Under the pieces are notes generated by a model, which saw nothing but the letters and a program-made list of their open reading frames with translations, was not told the DNA's origin and searched no databases. The position numbers were made by a program, and so were the translations under genes. Source: Liquidambar formosana (lineage: Eukaryota; Streptophyta; Magnoliopsida; Saxifragales; Altingiaceae). Taken from it: 64,000 nucleotides of DNA. The DNA lies in NCBI GenBank assembly GCA_039720395.1, contig CM077820.1:10205338-10269337 (forward strand), read 5' to 3'. This document shows, in pieces, positions 42,801-55,400 of the stretch (its first letter is position 1; each line of letters opens with the position of its first letter).

Positions 42801-43455
42801 AATAATCTTCTCTGAAGATCCAACAATTCTATGACTAACCCCAGGTGACTTTCAACCTATGCTAGAATATTGGCAGTTCTTTAAAAAATTGAATGGAATC
42901 GTAGAAGATTAAATCCTTCTCAAATTATCCATGATCATAAGACCATTAAACCTTCAAACACTCTAAGTACAACCACAAGCAAGCTTCTCAAATTGCAAAT
43001 TGTTCTACAGTATCATTGTTGAGAATCCCTGTCTTCTTTTCACTATCATTATTTCTTCCATTAATATACACAATTTATCTTGCCATTTCTTCTTTTTGGT
43101 TGGACAGCAACACCTGAGCCACCAACCACACCGTTCCCAACCTGAATGACAACCATCAAGAATTTTAATCTTAAATGTATATTCTAAATTTACCAGTCAA
43201 AAAGTGACCCTTTTTCTCTTATCCAAGACCATTCTTGGATCATCTGTCATATTCAAACGCAAAAAGAACCAAGAAAGTCATTAGGACCTCCCTACATTTT
43301 ATGCATGAGCTTTGAGGCGTAATAGGCCCCATGCTTCAAAATTTTATAGCATGGAAATCACAATTTTCAAAATGAACTCAAGTTGATACAGTCCAAGATT
43401 TATAACCCAATCAAGTAATACAACAAAAAGTTATTACAAGAAAATTAAAGAGGGT

Positions 43456-43486
<31 letters not shown>

Positions 43487-46400
43487 GGGGGGAGGGGGGA
43501 GAGAGAGAGAGAGAGAGAGAGGAACCAAATTGTGACCTGCTATCAACAGAAACAGCAAAATTGTTCACAGCCAAAGCGCATGATGCTGACTGCCCAAGCA
43601 AAACAAATAGTGAGTGATGCATATACTGATATACTTCAGATGACTAGCATACGTATATTTGAAAAGAAGACTTTTTTTTTTTTTTACAAAAAAAAAAAAA
43701 AAAAAAAAAGAAAAGGAAATAATGAAGCAGGAAACAAGCACATAAACACTCAAAAGCTACAGAGCAGTAAAAGTAACCAACACAGAGGAAGAAGTCTACC
43801 TGGCTATGGTAATGAATAGTATTTGCACATATTACAAGAACTCCACCAATTGGTGAAGGCACTGCAAGAAGCTTGTAAGCATCATGAGGGAGATTCTGGC
43901 CATGGAAAAAGAAAGAAAAAAGCAAATTGAATGTAAGAGGATCTTCAAAATTTTAGACCTTTTGAGATCTCAACAAATTCGGACCCTCTCCTCGCTATAC
44001 ATAATTTCTACTATATACCAACAAAACTCATGTTTCAAAATTTCAAGATTTGCCTTATATTGCCATCGAAAAATTTTAACACTCTGACATCAGATATCAC
44101 AAAATATATATATATATATATACACATATATAGTCCACTTCTTATGAGTTTAACTTGATGCAACTTTGCAACAGGTCACCCTCCAAAAATCTTACCTGCG
44201 ACTCGTATTTTGCGAAAACCAACCGTTGGATTAAAATTCATCAATTTCTAAGATTTATTGCATCTGATACCATCTTTTCTACTAATGGCCATTTCTCAGG
44301 TTATATGACTAGTGACATGGTTTTATGTTTCACACAATTTAAAAGGCCATTACTTAGTATTGGTACTGCTACGTGGGGGCCTGGGAAGCGAGAACTGCAT
44401 ACAGTCCTCATCTTTCTTTATTTTATACCAAGTGAACACCCTCAAGACTCAAACTTATGCCTTTGTAGTTAGTAGCTGAGGACTAGAAACTTTGCTTTTT
44501 TGGGATATTCATAGTTTCACCAATGGCCAAACTGTAAAACATTGGCATCAGAGATCATTGAAATTGTTGAAAATATATCACATCCCACATCGATTAAATA
44601 TTAAGTTAAACATGTCTTCATATACCTGTTTGGGCCCTCCACTTACAAGCTTAGGCTTTTAAGTTGGAAACTTAACATGGTATCAAAGCATGTCGTTTCT
44701 GGGCCCGTTTCGCTCGTGAGCCCGTCTTTATTGTCCACGTGACAGGCCATTTGAATCTTGTTAGGTCTGCACGTGAGGGGGAGTGTTGAAAATATATCAC
44801 ATCCCACATCGATTAAATATTAAGTTAAACATGTCTTCATATACCTGTTTGGGCCCTCCACTTACAAGCTTAGGCTTTTAAGTTGGAAACTTAACAGAAA
44901 TCATGTTAAATCACAGACAGAAGAATGACCACTATGTAACAAGCTTTATTCATTTCATGCTTTTGTCAATAGTAAGTGCCAAAAAAATGAAGGATTTGAG
45001 ACAAGTATCCACCAGGATTCCATCATTCTAACAAGCACCAAAAGGACAATGCAAATGATGCATCATAACAATCCCATTCTATTGACCATCTCATTTGGTA
45101 GCTCTATTGATTTATGTTTTAAATGACATGCAAGGCCAAAACATATACGAAATGCCAAAACTGAGGTGGCAATGTTAAAACCTAACGTCCAGTAATGGTA
45201 ACAAATTCATGTCACATGCAAGCCCACTCCAATAGTTCCTTGACTGAAAAGGTTTTTGCTCCAAGGAATTACCTCATATTATATTAAGAAAAATGCAATT
45301 TTTAAATCAGAACAATTAATCAAGGCTTGAGTTGGAGCAGTGAAAATATTAATTTGTTCAGCAACGCAAACTCTTTTCTCTGTGAGATGCTCTGATATTG
45401 GTCGATTTAATCCATTTTAAATCTGCTATTGTACAAAACCAGGATATAACTGGTCTTGAACATTAACAAAATGAGGCAGTAAACTTGTCCAAAGACCATA
45501 ATATCTGTTTACTCCACCAATTAAGGTCTTTTTATGACATCTATAGTTAACATCAAGATTTCATATAAGTTTTATTTTAATTTCCAGAGTTTTATTGACT
45601 TTAAAACTTACTACTGCAGACCATATGAGGGGTTGCTGCTTCAAAGTTGTGCTGATACTAAGTGCAGAAACCATGCAAGTATGATGCTTCCATGAGATTC
45701 GCCCAGCCCAAGTGAGTTCCCGTTCATGAAGGATTACCATCACAGGCTCAATATAACCTATACATACAATAAATGACATCACATTCAAAAAACCATAAAG
45801 ATCATAAAAAATGGCTCAAAGGCAACAGCAAATTCATGAAACCATGCTTAACACTAATTCATCAAAGACACTATAGTCATCGTAGGCTCAGTAGCACATG
45901 ACTAAACCATCTTAAATAACCAGTTGCACAATAAAGCCTTTGGGTCATTAATACAATTTTATTTACTTCTAAACCAAAAAAAAATACAAGTCCAAAAGGT
46001 CAAGATGAATCTTTAAGTTCAATAATGTGGCTAAATGTATAAGATCCAAACTTCTCTGACAGACATCGACAGTAAATTTGATAAGAAACTGGCAAGAGAG
46101 ATTACTCAGAATATAACCAATCAAGGATATATACTTGGTTCCCCTCACCAGTGTACAAATATAAAATCTTTCACATGCTTCATGTCCAAATCTCGTAAAC
46201 TGATTATGTATGATGACTCAACACGAGCAGAAACTGCACCTCCAGAACCAAAAGCATCATCATCCCCAACCAAACCAGAACCAGCCTAGCAATCAAATTT
46301 CCAAAATTAAAATTAGAACAAAACACTTGCTTAATATGTATAAAAAAAAATAATAAATAAATTTAAATCATATCTAAGAAAAATCAATCAACACAAAAAG

Positions 46401-49400
46401 CTTTTATATTCCAGCAAAAGACAATTGCTTTAAGGCAAAATTCAAAGCAAGAACCATCAATGACCTAGTTGCTTTTCTAGCCATGACAATATGGAGAGTT
46501 TGGACAACATTATCATCATGGATCATTAGATATACAGAATTTGGATAATTCGTCACCTGCTTTTTTTTATAAAGTAAAGATACTTATATATCAAAAATAG
46601 GCAAAAGCCAATGCAATGTACATGAGACATATACAAGATTGAGAAACTGTAAAAAAAGTATACCAGGTACCCCTAGTCTATGTACAATTCAATCATTCAT
46701 AGCCAAGTTACAAAGAACATGAGCCATCTTTCTTGTCTAGGTATAACACTGCTTCACTTTGCCCACACGTTGCAAATTCACTCCATGGCAAGGCAATCAC
46801 AGCATGAAATACAAGGTATCATCTTGTGGAAAATGTGCTAGTTAGCATTGTTTCAAAGTATATATAAGGAGAGGAACAGGAATATCATTGATAATGACAA
46901 ATACTTTAGTACAACTGTACAAGGGATTGAAAAAACTATCATAAGGGTTTGGGTTCATGGTCTACCTTTTATTTTATTTTGTTTTTTTTATTAAGTAAAT
47001 TTTTTATTATAGGAAGAAAGGAAACCCTGTACATACGCAGCATACAAGAAAGAATAAAAAATCTAAACAAAACTACAAGTAGAAGGTATCAACAAAAGAT
47101 AGCAAGGGAGACCGATTTGAAAAGCCCTGAGGATCTCCCCACTCATAAAGTAACTCCAAAAAGAATCGTCTCAGCCTCCCCAGCGTCCACTCCTCCCCTT
47201 CAAAAGTTCTACTATTTCATTCCTTCCAAACCGACCAGAAAATGGCATAAGGAACCATCTACCAATCTGAAACAGCTGAGGAAGCAGAACTTCTTGCCCA
47301 CCACTCCTCAATCAATAAAAAGGAGATTGAGGCAAAACCCATTGAATTCCAAAATTCTAGAAATAACAACTCCAAAGAAAACTAGGCGCTTTACAACTCA
47401 AAAAGGGTGATTAACTGATTCTGATGCAGCCTTGCACATCACACACATATTTGGCAACACGAGGCCTCTTTTTTGTAAATTATCCACAGTTGACACTTTG
47501 CCTTCACCACCACCCAAACAAAGAACGCCACCTTGGAGGGAACTGACCTCAACCAAACATTAGAATCTGGGAAGGAAAAGCTCCCCCTATCCCCTACCAA
47601 ATATTAGACACTTTTTCTTAACCCTTCCCCTCCGTATCTTTCCCTATCCATTCTTTGATATCTTTCCCATCTAGTCTTTGATATTTGTCATGCTTACAGG
47701 CAGGTTTCTAAAGTTTGTGGTTTAATTAAGTTTCAAAAGCTCACTGCTTGCTATCAAAATTATTTCTGGACAAAGTAGATAGGCGAGAAATTGATTGTAT
47801 TTTATTTGTTGGTGCTGAAATGAGCTTAACTGAATGATTTACACGAGTTTTATTCACATAGAGTTCTCCAAAACATTCCATCAATATTTTTAAACCATCG
47901 GGTTGCATTAAAAGTCCAAACACGTGAAGCCTCCACTACCCAAAGCCATAGCCTGGCAAATTAAATGATCAACAATATAAAATATATATATATATATATA
48001 TATAGAATTAAAAAATAAATAATAATCATTTTCAGGACAGCAGACTTCACAATCCAGATTTATAATGGAACACAAAAATTTTAATAAAAAAGCAATTTCT
48101 CACAAGTTTTCTCACGTATCAGTTGATAATTAGACATATCAAACCACCAAATACGTATAACCAAAACCGATATGTATTAAGGAAAACATAACAGATTGAT
48201 TAAGTAATGGTGTCAAATTACAAATTATTTGTATATGAAAAAAAAAAAGACTATATGACTATAAAAAATAAAAACAAAATAAAAATAAAAATAAAAAAAC
48301 AAAATTCAATTTAAATTAAATTAACAAGAGGATTGGATAATCACTTTTCACTATTGTTGGAAAAATACCACATCCCACATCGGTTATTTATAAAATTTGA
48401 CATGGCTTCATATACTTGTTTGGGCCCTTGACCTAACTTTTTAGGCTTTTAGGTTGGAAACTTAACTTGGTATCAGAGCCCGCCTGGGTAGTCTAGGGTA
48501 TGAGCCAGCCCTGACAACTATGATCCTTTCCCATCTTAAATCTAAGAAATACTTTTTGCATTTCTCCATACTATAGAAGGACGTAAAGTTATATGATACA
48601 AAGCAACTAAAAGATAGTATTAGAAAGGGAAAAGAGACCTGCGCAGCCTTAAGTATTATCATTTGCAGACCATAAACAAGAACGCCAGCACACCTGCCTT
48701 GTGGATCAACCTTTACCAATGGACCTCTTGCAAAAGATTCTCTACCTCTTTTCAAATAAAGCCACTCTGGACCTTCAAAACAGTGCATGGAGCTGCATCA
48801 AGGATAAACACCTATCAATAAGTATTACCATCCAAATCAAAACACTTTCATAAGAAATTGATGGTTCCAGAAATGGAGATTTATCTTGCACCTTAGGCAG
48901 GCCTTTTCAAGAATCAGAGAACTTACCAGGGAATGCATATTCACTAGAAAAATAAGCAAGCACTTTAACAAAGTTCTCTAAGATGTATATCAATCCAGAC
49001 CAACTCTAAGATGAATACCAGTCCACCACCAGAGTGGTTATTTATATATCATCATATATACTTGAAGCCACTTTAATTATAAATTTGTCAAATGTGACCA
49101 TTCTTCCATGGCATAGCAATCTCCTTATGATATTAAGCTAATCCTCCAATCCAATTAAAACTTCAATAGGAAAATAAGAAGATATACAACATTAGGAACA
49201 TTATATTGTAGAGAAGTTATACCATGTCTTTATGTTATCTATGAGGGATGCTATAGTCAGTTGCAATATCTGAAGGTTGTCTTCTATCATGTGGGCCCTA
49301 TGCGTTTAAAAAAAAGACATGTTTCCACAAAATCAAACATGTATTATGTCCACAAAGCGACGATCACGACTGACCATAACATCCCTCGTGTTATTTATTC

Positions 49401-52400
49401 TGGCCATGAGTTTTTATAAGCAATATAAAATATTAAATCGACGTCAGGAGTTGACTATTCCATACATCTGGTCTATTTTCAAATCTTCTCTCTCATCATT
49501 TTTCTACACTCCCTCTTCTGAATTTCTATCTTGGTGTTGAACCTAAGACAATTTAAGAGCTGGTACCAGAATAGGAATGGTCCAAATACTGATTGCTTTT
49601 CTCTTGTATTCTTTTCTTCCCTTGCTTCAACAAAACCAAAGTGCACATCTGTTGGTTTCCTAAATAGCAAGTTTTCTTGCACCCGATGTGGTTGTGTGAT
49701 TGTCTAGGTGTATCTTCTATTCCTCTTTGTGAGATGAAATCAGAAAGGGATCGTAATCTTGCCTGCCATGGGTCTATAAAGTCTAATTTCAGACTTCCAT
49801 CAGTGTGTATGCCCATGTGAATGGCATTCTCTGCTGTTGTAAATGTTTGCAGACTCATTAGGTTCAAAGTATGATGACCGAATGTAGTTGCAGATCTGTT
49901 TGTGCACTCTCATGCAGATCTGGTGTGCAAGGTGAATCAATACTGTCTGCCACTCATTCATGCATCACTGTCGGCCACACTCAGCAATGAATGTACATTT
50001 CGAAAGTGTTCAATGGTACTTAGCAATGAATGTATTTCTGAATGTACATTTCACAAGTGTTTAATGGTTCGCTTGAGAAAACAATTCGGCCAAATTTTTC
50101 AGGTGTTAAAATTTACCAGTACGAAAGATGCAACCGTGCGGGTGAGGATAAAACTACTCTGGTTAGTTTCTCCTATGGAAGTTTGCATCTTATTTAATAA
50201 AGGGATTTTGCATGCAGATTTCTATGATACTCTGAGACCTTTAATTAGACACCTTTATACTGGTTTTAGACATTACACAAGAAACAGATCATATAAACAA
50301 AAGATAAACCTTTAGAAATTGATTTCTGAGGGGTGAAATGCAGAAACTGGTTAAGACAAAAAGGCAAAAAATACATGCCAAAACTAATGTAAAAGAAAAT
50401 ATGGTATCATGGCTCGTAGAACTTGTACAATGATATGCACGATATCTATTTTACAATGCATTAACTTCATTACTGAACACCCTATGAACTTCAGATGAAA
50501 AAAGCAGTAACCACTATTTGCGGTAAACACAGGAATTCTTTCACCATCTTATTTTTGCTTTATAGGGCAATATCTTTTATTGAACCATGGTCATCAGGCC
50601 TTCACTTGCAACCACAGCCAACGATATTTTTCACCTAAATTTGTTCCTGTGGCGCCTTTGACCAGTACTAAACCGCTCCTCTAAACAGTTTTGGTCTAAA
50701 TGACTAAATTCATGCACATTGCAAATGGCAAAACATCTTAGCCAACTTTCTAATTTCTATCATCATTATCCTGAATGATTAGTACTTTCAAGCTCTAACC
50801 CAAAATAAGCCAATTAATTTATATTCCTTCTAGTCTTCCACTTATTTCTTCATTCTTTGCTCAAGATAGGGCTTTTTTTTTGAAGGAGGGGGAAAAAAAT
50901 ACAAAACAGGAACTTGATTTAATTGAGAACTGTTACTGTTGCTGGATAACTCAAGGCTTAGAATTAAGATTTCAAACAAGGATTTGAGACCCATACAAAT
51001 TGGGTTCTTTCTAATGCGCCAATTTGCTCATTGCTTGGCAAGCCACACCAAGTTTATGAACAAGCTTATTTGGAAGTATGAACAACAATGATGCTAAAAA
51101 GGCAAACTTTGGAAGTATTCGAATGAGGAGCTTTTTTGGAGTTTCTAGATAGTTTCTTTTAGGTAGTCTTGATTGATTTTGTCCACATTTTGAGTGCACT
51201 TAACCTTTTTGGCCTTTTGGTTAATATTTAATATTTAATAGCCTTTACCTTCATCAAGAAAACAATGATGATAAACAGGCGAGGTATAAAATTATTCCAA
51301 ATCAGTAAGGTATCAGCAATGCGTCACCAAATTCAACCGAAGACTTTCTAATCTACTGCCAGTTTGTTCAAGCTATATGGTTTCCTTGTTTAAATCAAGC
51401 AGGGATTAGTGGCTCTCTTTCTTTTATGGCTTTAGATATGCCAAAATCGTGGCACTCTAAAGCCTACAATAAGGTGGCATAATCCCTGCTCGTAGTCTAC
51501 TCTAGGTAATTTCAAAAGAGAAAAACAGCAGAAATTCTTATATATATATATATATATAAGATCCACTGTGTAGATGTCAATAGACAAAGGGTTTTATAGC
51601 ATAGAACCACGCACACCCCAGTAAAGGGTTTGTCCAGAATGCAGTCAAGAATTTTCCTAAAGATTGGGCCCAGTTTTTTCCATTGTTCTGAACAAGCTTT
51701 TTCAATTCTCAACTCAGACATTTTCACACGTTAACCATAATATGCTACAAATTAATAAATTTAAATAATAAAAAATCATTGATGCTGGGAAAAAAATATA
51801 ATTACAAAGAGCGAAAAATAAAACTGCCGAAAAGGGTCAGCAAGTGCGTCAACAGTAAGAATCTTCAACAAGACCAAACTGGGTTCTGAACCAAGTCAAC
51901 CAACTGCATATCAAAAAAAGAATTTAATTTGAAATTACAAAATCCAATTAATCAGATCTATGTAGATCCATTCTGGAAAAGACATGAAACTGATATTCAA
52001 AGCCTGGGTAATTTTAGAAGCAACATTCACAACTTTGGTCAAATCTAAGCAGGTTGGGTGAAATTTAGTTAATCGACATCATAGGTGGTCATAACATTTA
52101 GAGAATAATGCCCAAAAAAGAAAATGAACAAAAGAGGTGCCACTGTTGGATTTTGGGTCCAACAAAGCATTAATCCTGGCCCACCATTCATTGGTTGGGC
52201 TTGATTGTTCACAATAACCATTAGTGCTCATATTTATGGATACCGTCCTGATTTCATGAATGAGTATATGAATGTTTCTCAACTAAAACAGAAACATGAA
52301 CATCATATAATTGATTGTGGCCTTGTGGGATTCATATCGAATTTGGGTTTTTCAGATCTGTAAACCAATTGAATAGAATTTAACAAAGTTTCTCCCCTTT

Positions 52401-55400
52401 ACAAAATATTAGAAACCCAACAAATGGAATTCAAAATATTAGAAACCCAACAAATGGAATTGGATGACAACTAGAACACTGTTAGATCAGACCAAGGTTC
52501 GCCCCTTCACAAAAATATTCAGCCCAAGCCTTAATTTTTTATGGAACAAATATGAAGTGGGTCCACAGGCTCATATCCTTCAAAGTATTGTTTTCATCAT
52601 TGAACATGTGGTTATAATAACTATCTCTTCTTCTGCTTCCACTTCCCCTTTTCCATCTCTGTGATCAGCCCAATATCCAATTATTTCAATTGCATTAAAA
52701 AACCCTATTCCCATGACCATTAACTCATATTTCCTAATGGATCTGGTATCAATGTATCATTAACATGTACTGATTTTCTTTCACCAGCACCATGCATTGG
52801 GGAGGGTTGTACCCTATGTATAGGTGGGTTGTACCGTACAACCCACCCATGCATGGTGCTGATGTAACACACACATCCTTATAGGACTGGACCTGTAGTT
52901 CCTAAAGTCCTACACCACTCATGCATTCCAGTCATAAGTGTGGCGATGTTCTTCAATCAAATACACATAAAAATGGAGATCAACTATTCTGATCGATTCC
53001 AGATGTTTCTTCTCTTTTATTCATCTCTGTATCTCTTCTTTCCATCCTCCCTTGTTAATAACCCTGAACCTACTTTGTAACTTCATCAAAAAAATTATAA
53101 ACGATTCTCGATTAAATCTCTAGTGAATGACAAAATATAAAATAAAATTTTCATCCAAAAAATCATGAACTGATGGAAGAGCTACATTGACCCAGACCAA
53201 AACCATTGCAAGATATGCACCTCAATGGCACCCCAAAATCAATAAGTGATGTAATTATGAATGAGACTAACAGAAGAGTGGAAAGGAAAGAAACTAAATG
53301 CAGTTGCTTATCAAAACCAACAAAAAAAAAAAAAACCTAAATGCAAACTTCCACAAATCAACATGGTATCCATGTTATCCCAATTGTTCAGAAAGATCAT
53401 CAATTGAAAGAGTTTGTTTGTACAAGACTTTTTTGATACAAGACTCGCACTGAAAAAAATGCCCATCCAGCAAAAAAGTTTGCACTTAAAGATAGAAGCT
53501 TTGCTAATTCCCCTGAATACATCCACTAACCTAGTACGAAGTCCATGGATTGAATCATCAAACTCCAAAACTGAAATTTTTGCATCTTGAAATGCTAGGA
53601 TAATTGAATCTCTTCTCCTACAACCATCACCGCCTCCTATGGACAGTACAGCCATTGTTTCAACATTACCGTGCAACCTGCAACACAATTTAGAAGTAGG
53701 AGATCAAAGAGTTACACAACAAAGTCCATGTAATGTATACAAAAAGATAGGGAGGGAAAAGAAAACAAAAATAAAAAAAGAACAACAACAACAGTTGGGT
53801 AAATTGTATAAATAGAAGAGCGCACACAAATAATATCTTATAACAAAACAATCTAGTTGAACAAAATTATTAACTGTTTAACTACTTTATTTTAACAGAG
53901 GTCAAACAAACAAAATAATAATAATATTTCAGTGGTTCAAAGCAAATAACTACTCGTCAAGTGTCCTCTCAAGTTGCAGTCTCCACCCACTTTAAAAAGG
54001 TAGGATGGGACCAACACGTCTGTAGAAGTATTGGTTAACTGATTGTTGGGACTAGAGACTCCCAGCCATCTATTTAAGCAATGTAACAGATTTTTGAAAG
54101 GTATAATGTCTAACCATAACAATTTATGGCCTGGAAATCCCTAAAGTGGGTAGATGTAATGGAATCAAATATCATAATGACCAGCTGTAAGGTTATAATC
54201 TGCAAAATTTAAAACTTCCATCAAATATATAGTGAACAGGTTCTCCTTTAGCAGTGGTAAGATGGTCTTGAGAATTCTTTATAAAGGAAATTTTTATAAA
54301 AGAAAGCTGCTTCACTTGCTCAACGAGCTAGAGGAAACCTATTTGAACATAGATTCTTCCTCACTGATGCAGGACCTTTAAAATAAAAATAAAAAACAGT
54401 AGAATAAAATTAGGATAAGGTTTACTGTAGAGAGTTTAGGAATGAGTGAGAATCAATGGCAGATACTTTAAAAAAAGAATTCAGGGTTTTATGGAGCTCT
54501 TATAATGGTTTAATATGTGTATACAATTTAAAATCTCAAATCAGAGTGCAATTGCATAAATATTACGAGAAAGAAGAGGAACCAAAAGAAGAACTGCACC
54601 GACAACACAGCAAGAACTCCACACCTCCAAAGCACCACACCTCTGGAGCCCCTCCCCAGACCCAAGAAATCGATAACAAGCATATCAAAGCAGAAAGCCT
54701 TCCCTATTTCCACATTCTTATACCATAATTCTTAAAAAATAACAACTGATCATAGGTCCTCCTACATCGATGTGATTATCACTAAATAACTTCTAAAAGT
54801 AAGTCTTCCCCCTTTCCTTAGTATCCTCCTTCAAAAAGAGCCATTAATCTTGACTATAAATGTAATTGACATAATGCAAGTCTCTACTTTTCTTTACCTA
54901 AATCCTAGAAAAATTGTACATGCTATCATTCTCTTCATCCCTTACATTAAGTTTACCATAAAAATCAACATACTGCTAAGATTTCTTAACTTATTTCTTA
55001 GCCCAAGAAATCTTTAAATTACTCCCCATTGCTACATCTAAGCCAAGCCTTATTGTACGTTTTTTTTTCTTTTCTTTTGGCACCATGTACCTCTTAAACT
55101 TCATCATCCACCGCCATAATTCTTCATTTAAATGACATTTAATTCCCATTAAATTTTCAATATCCTCTTCCGCTACTATTTTTGTACAATCAACCATTTC
55201 ACTCCACGTAACACTGTTTTCTTTCAATAAGATTTATTCTGCCTTTTCCATCATTATATCCTCTTTTAGTTTTTCCTTTCTGTTTCACTACCTGATTTTT
55301 CGACCTGCATTTTCTATTCTTCTTTTTATTAATATCTAAGAACTTCCTCATGTTATCTGGTCAGCCTCTCTCCTATTATTACTTTGGTACGTGCCCATTC

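Noticed and set aside
44565..44896. Cassandra-type TRIM carrying a 5S rRNA sequence
   Set aside because: The LTRs are only 113 bp and contain no 5S rRNA-like sequence.
46949..47410. 153-codon open frame on the plus strand
   Set aside because: It is the antisense of the decayed LINE 3' end on the minus strand and includes its T-rich tail; the product is low-complexity and unlike any family I know.
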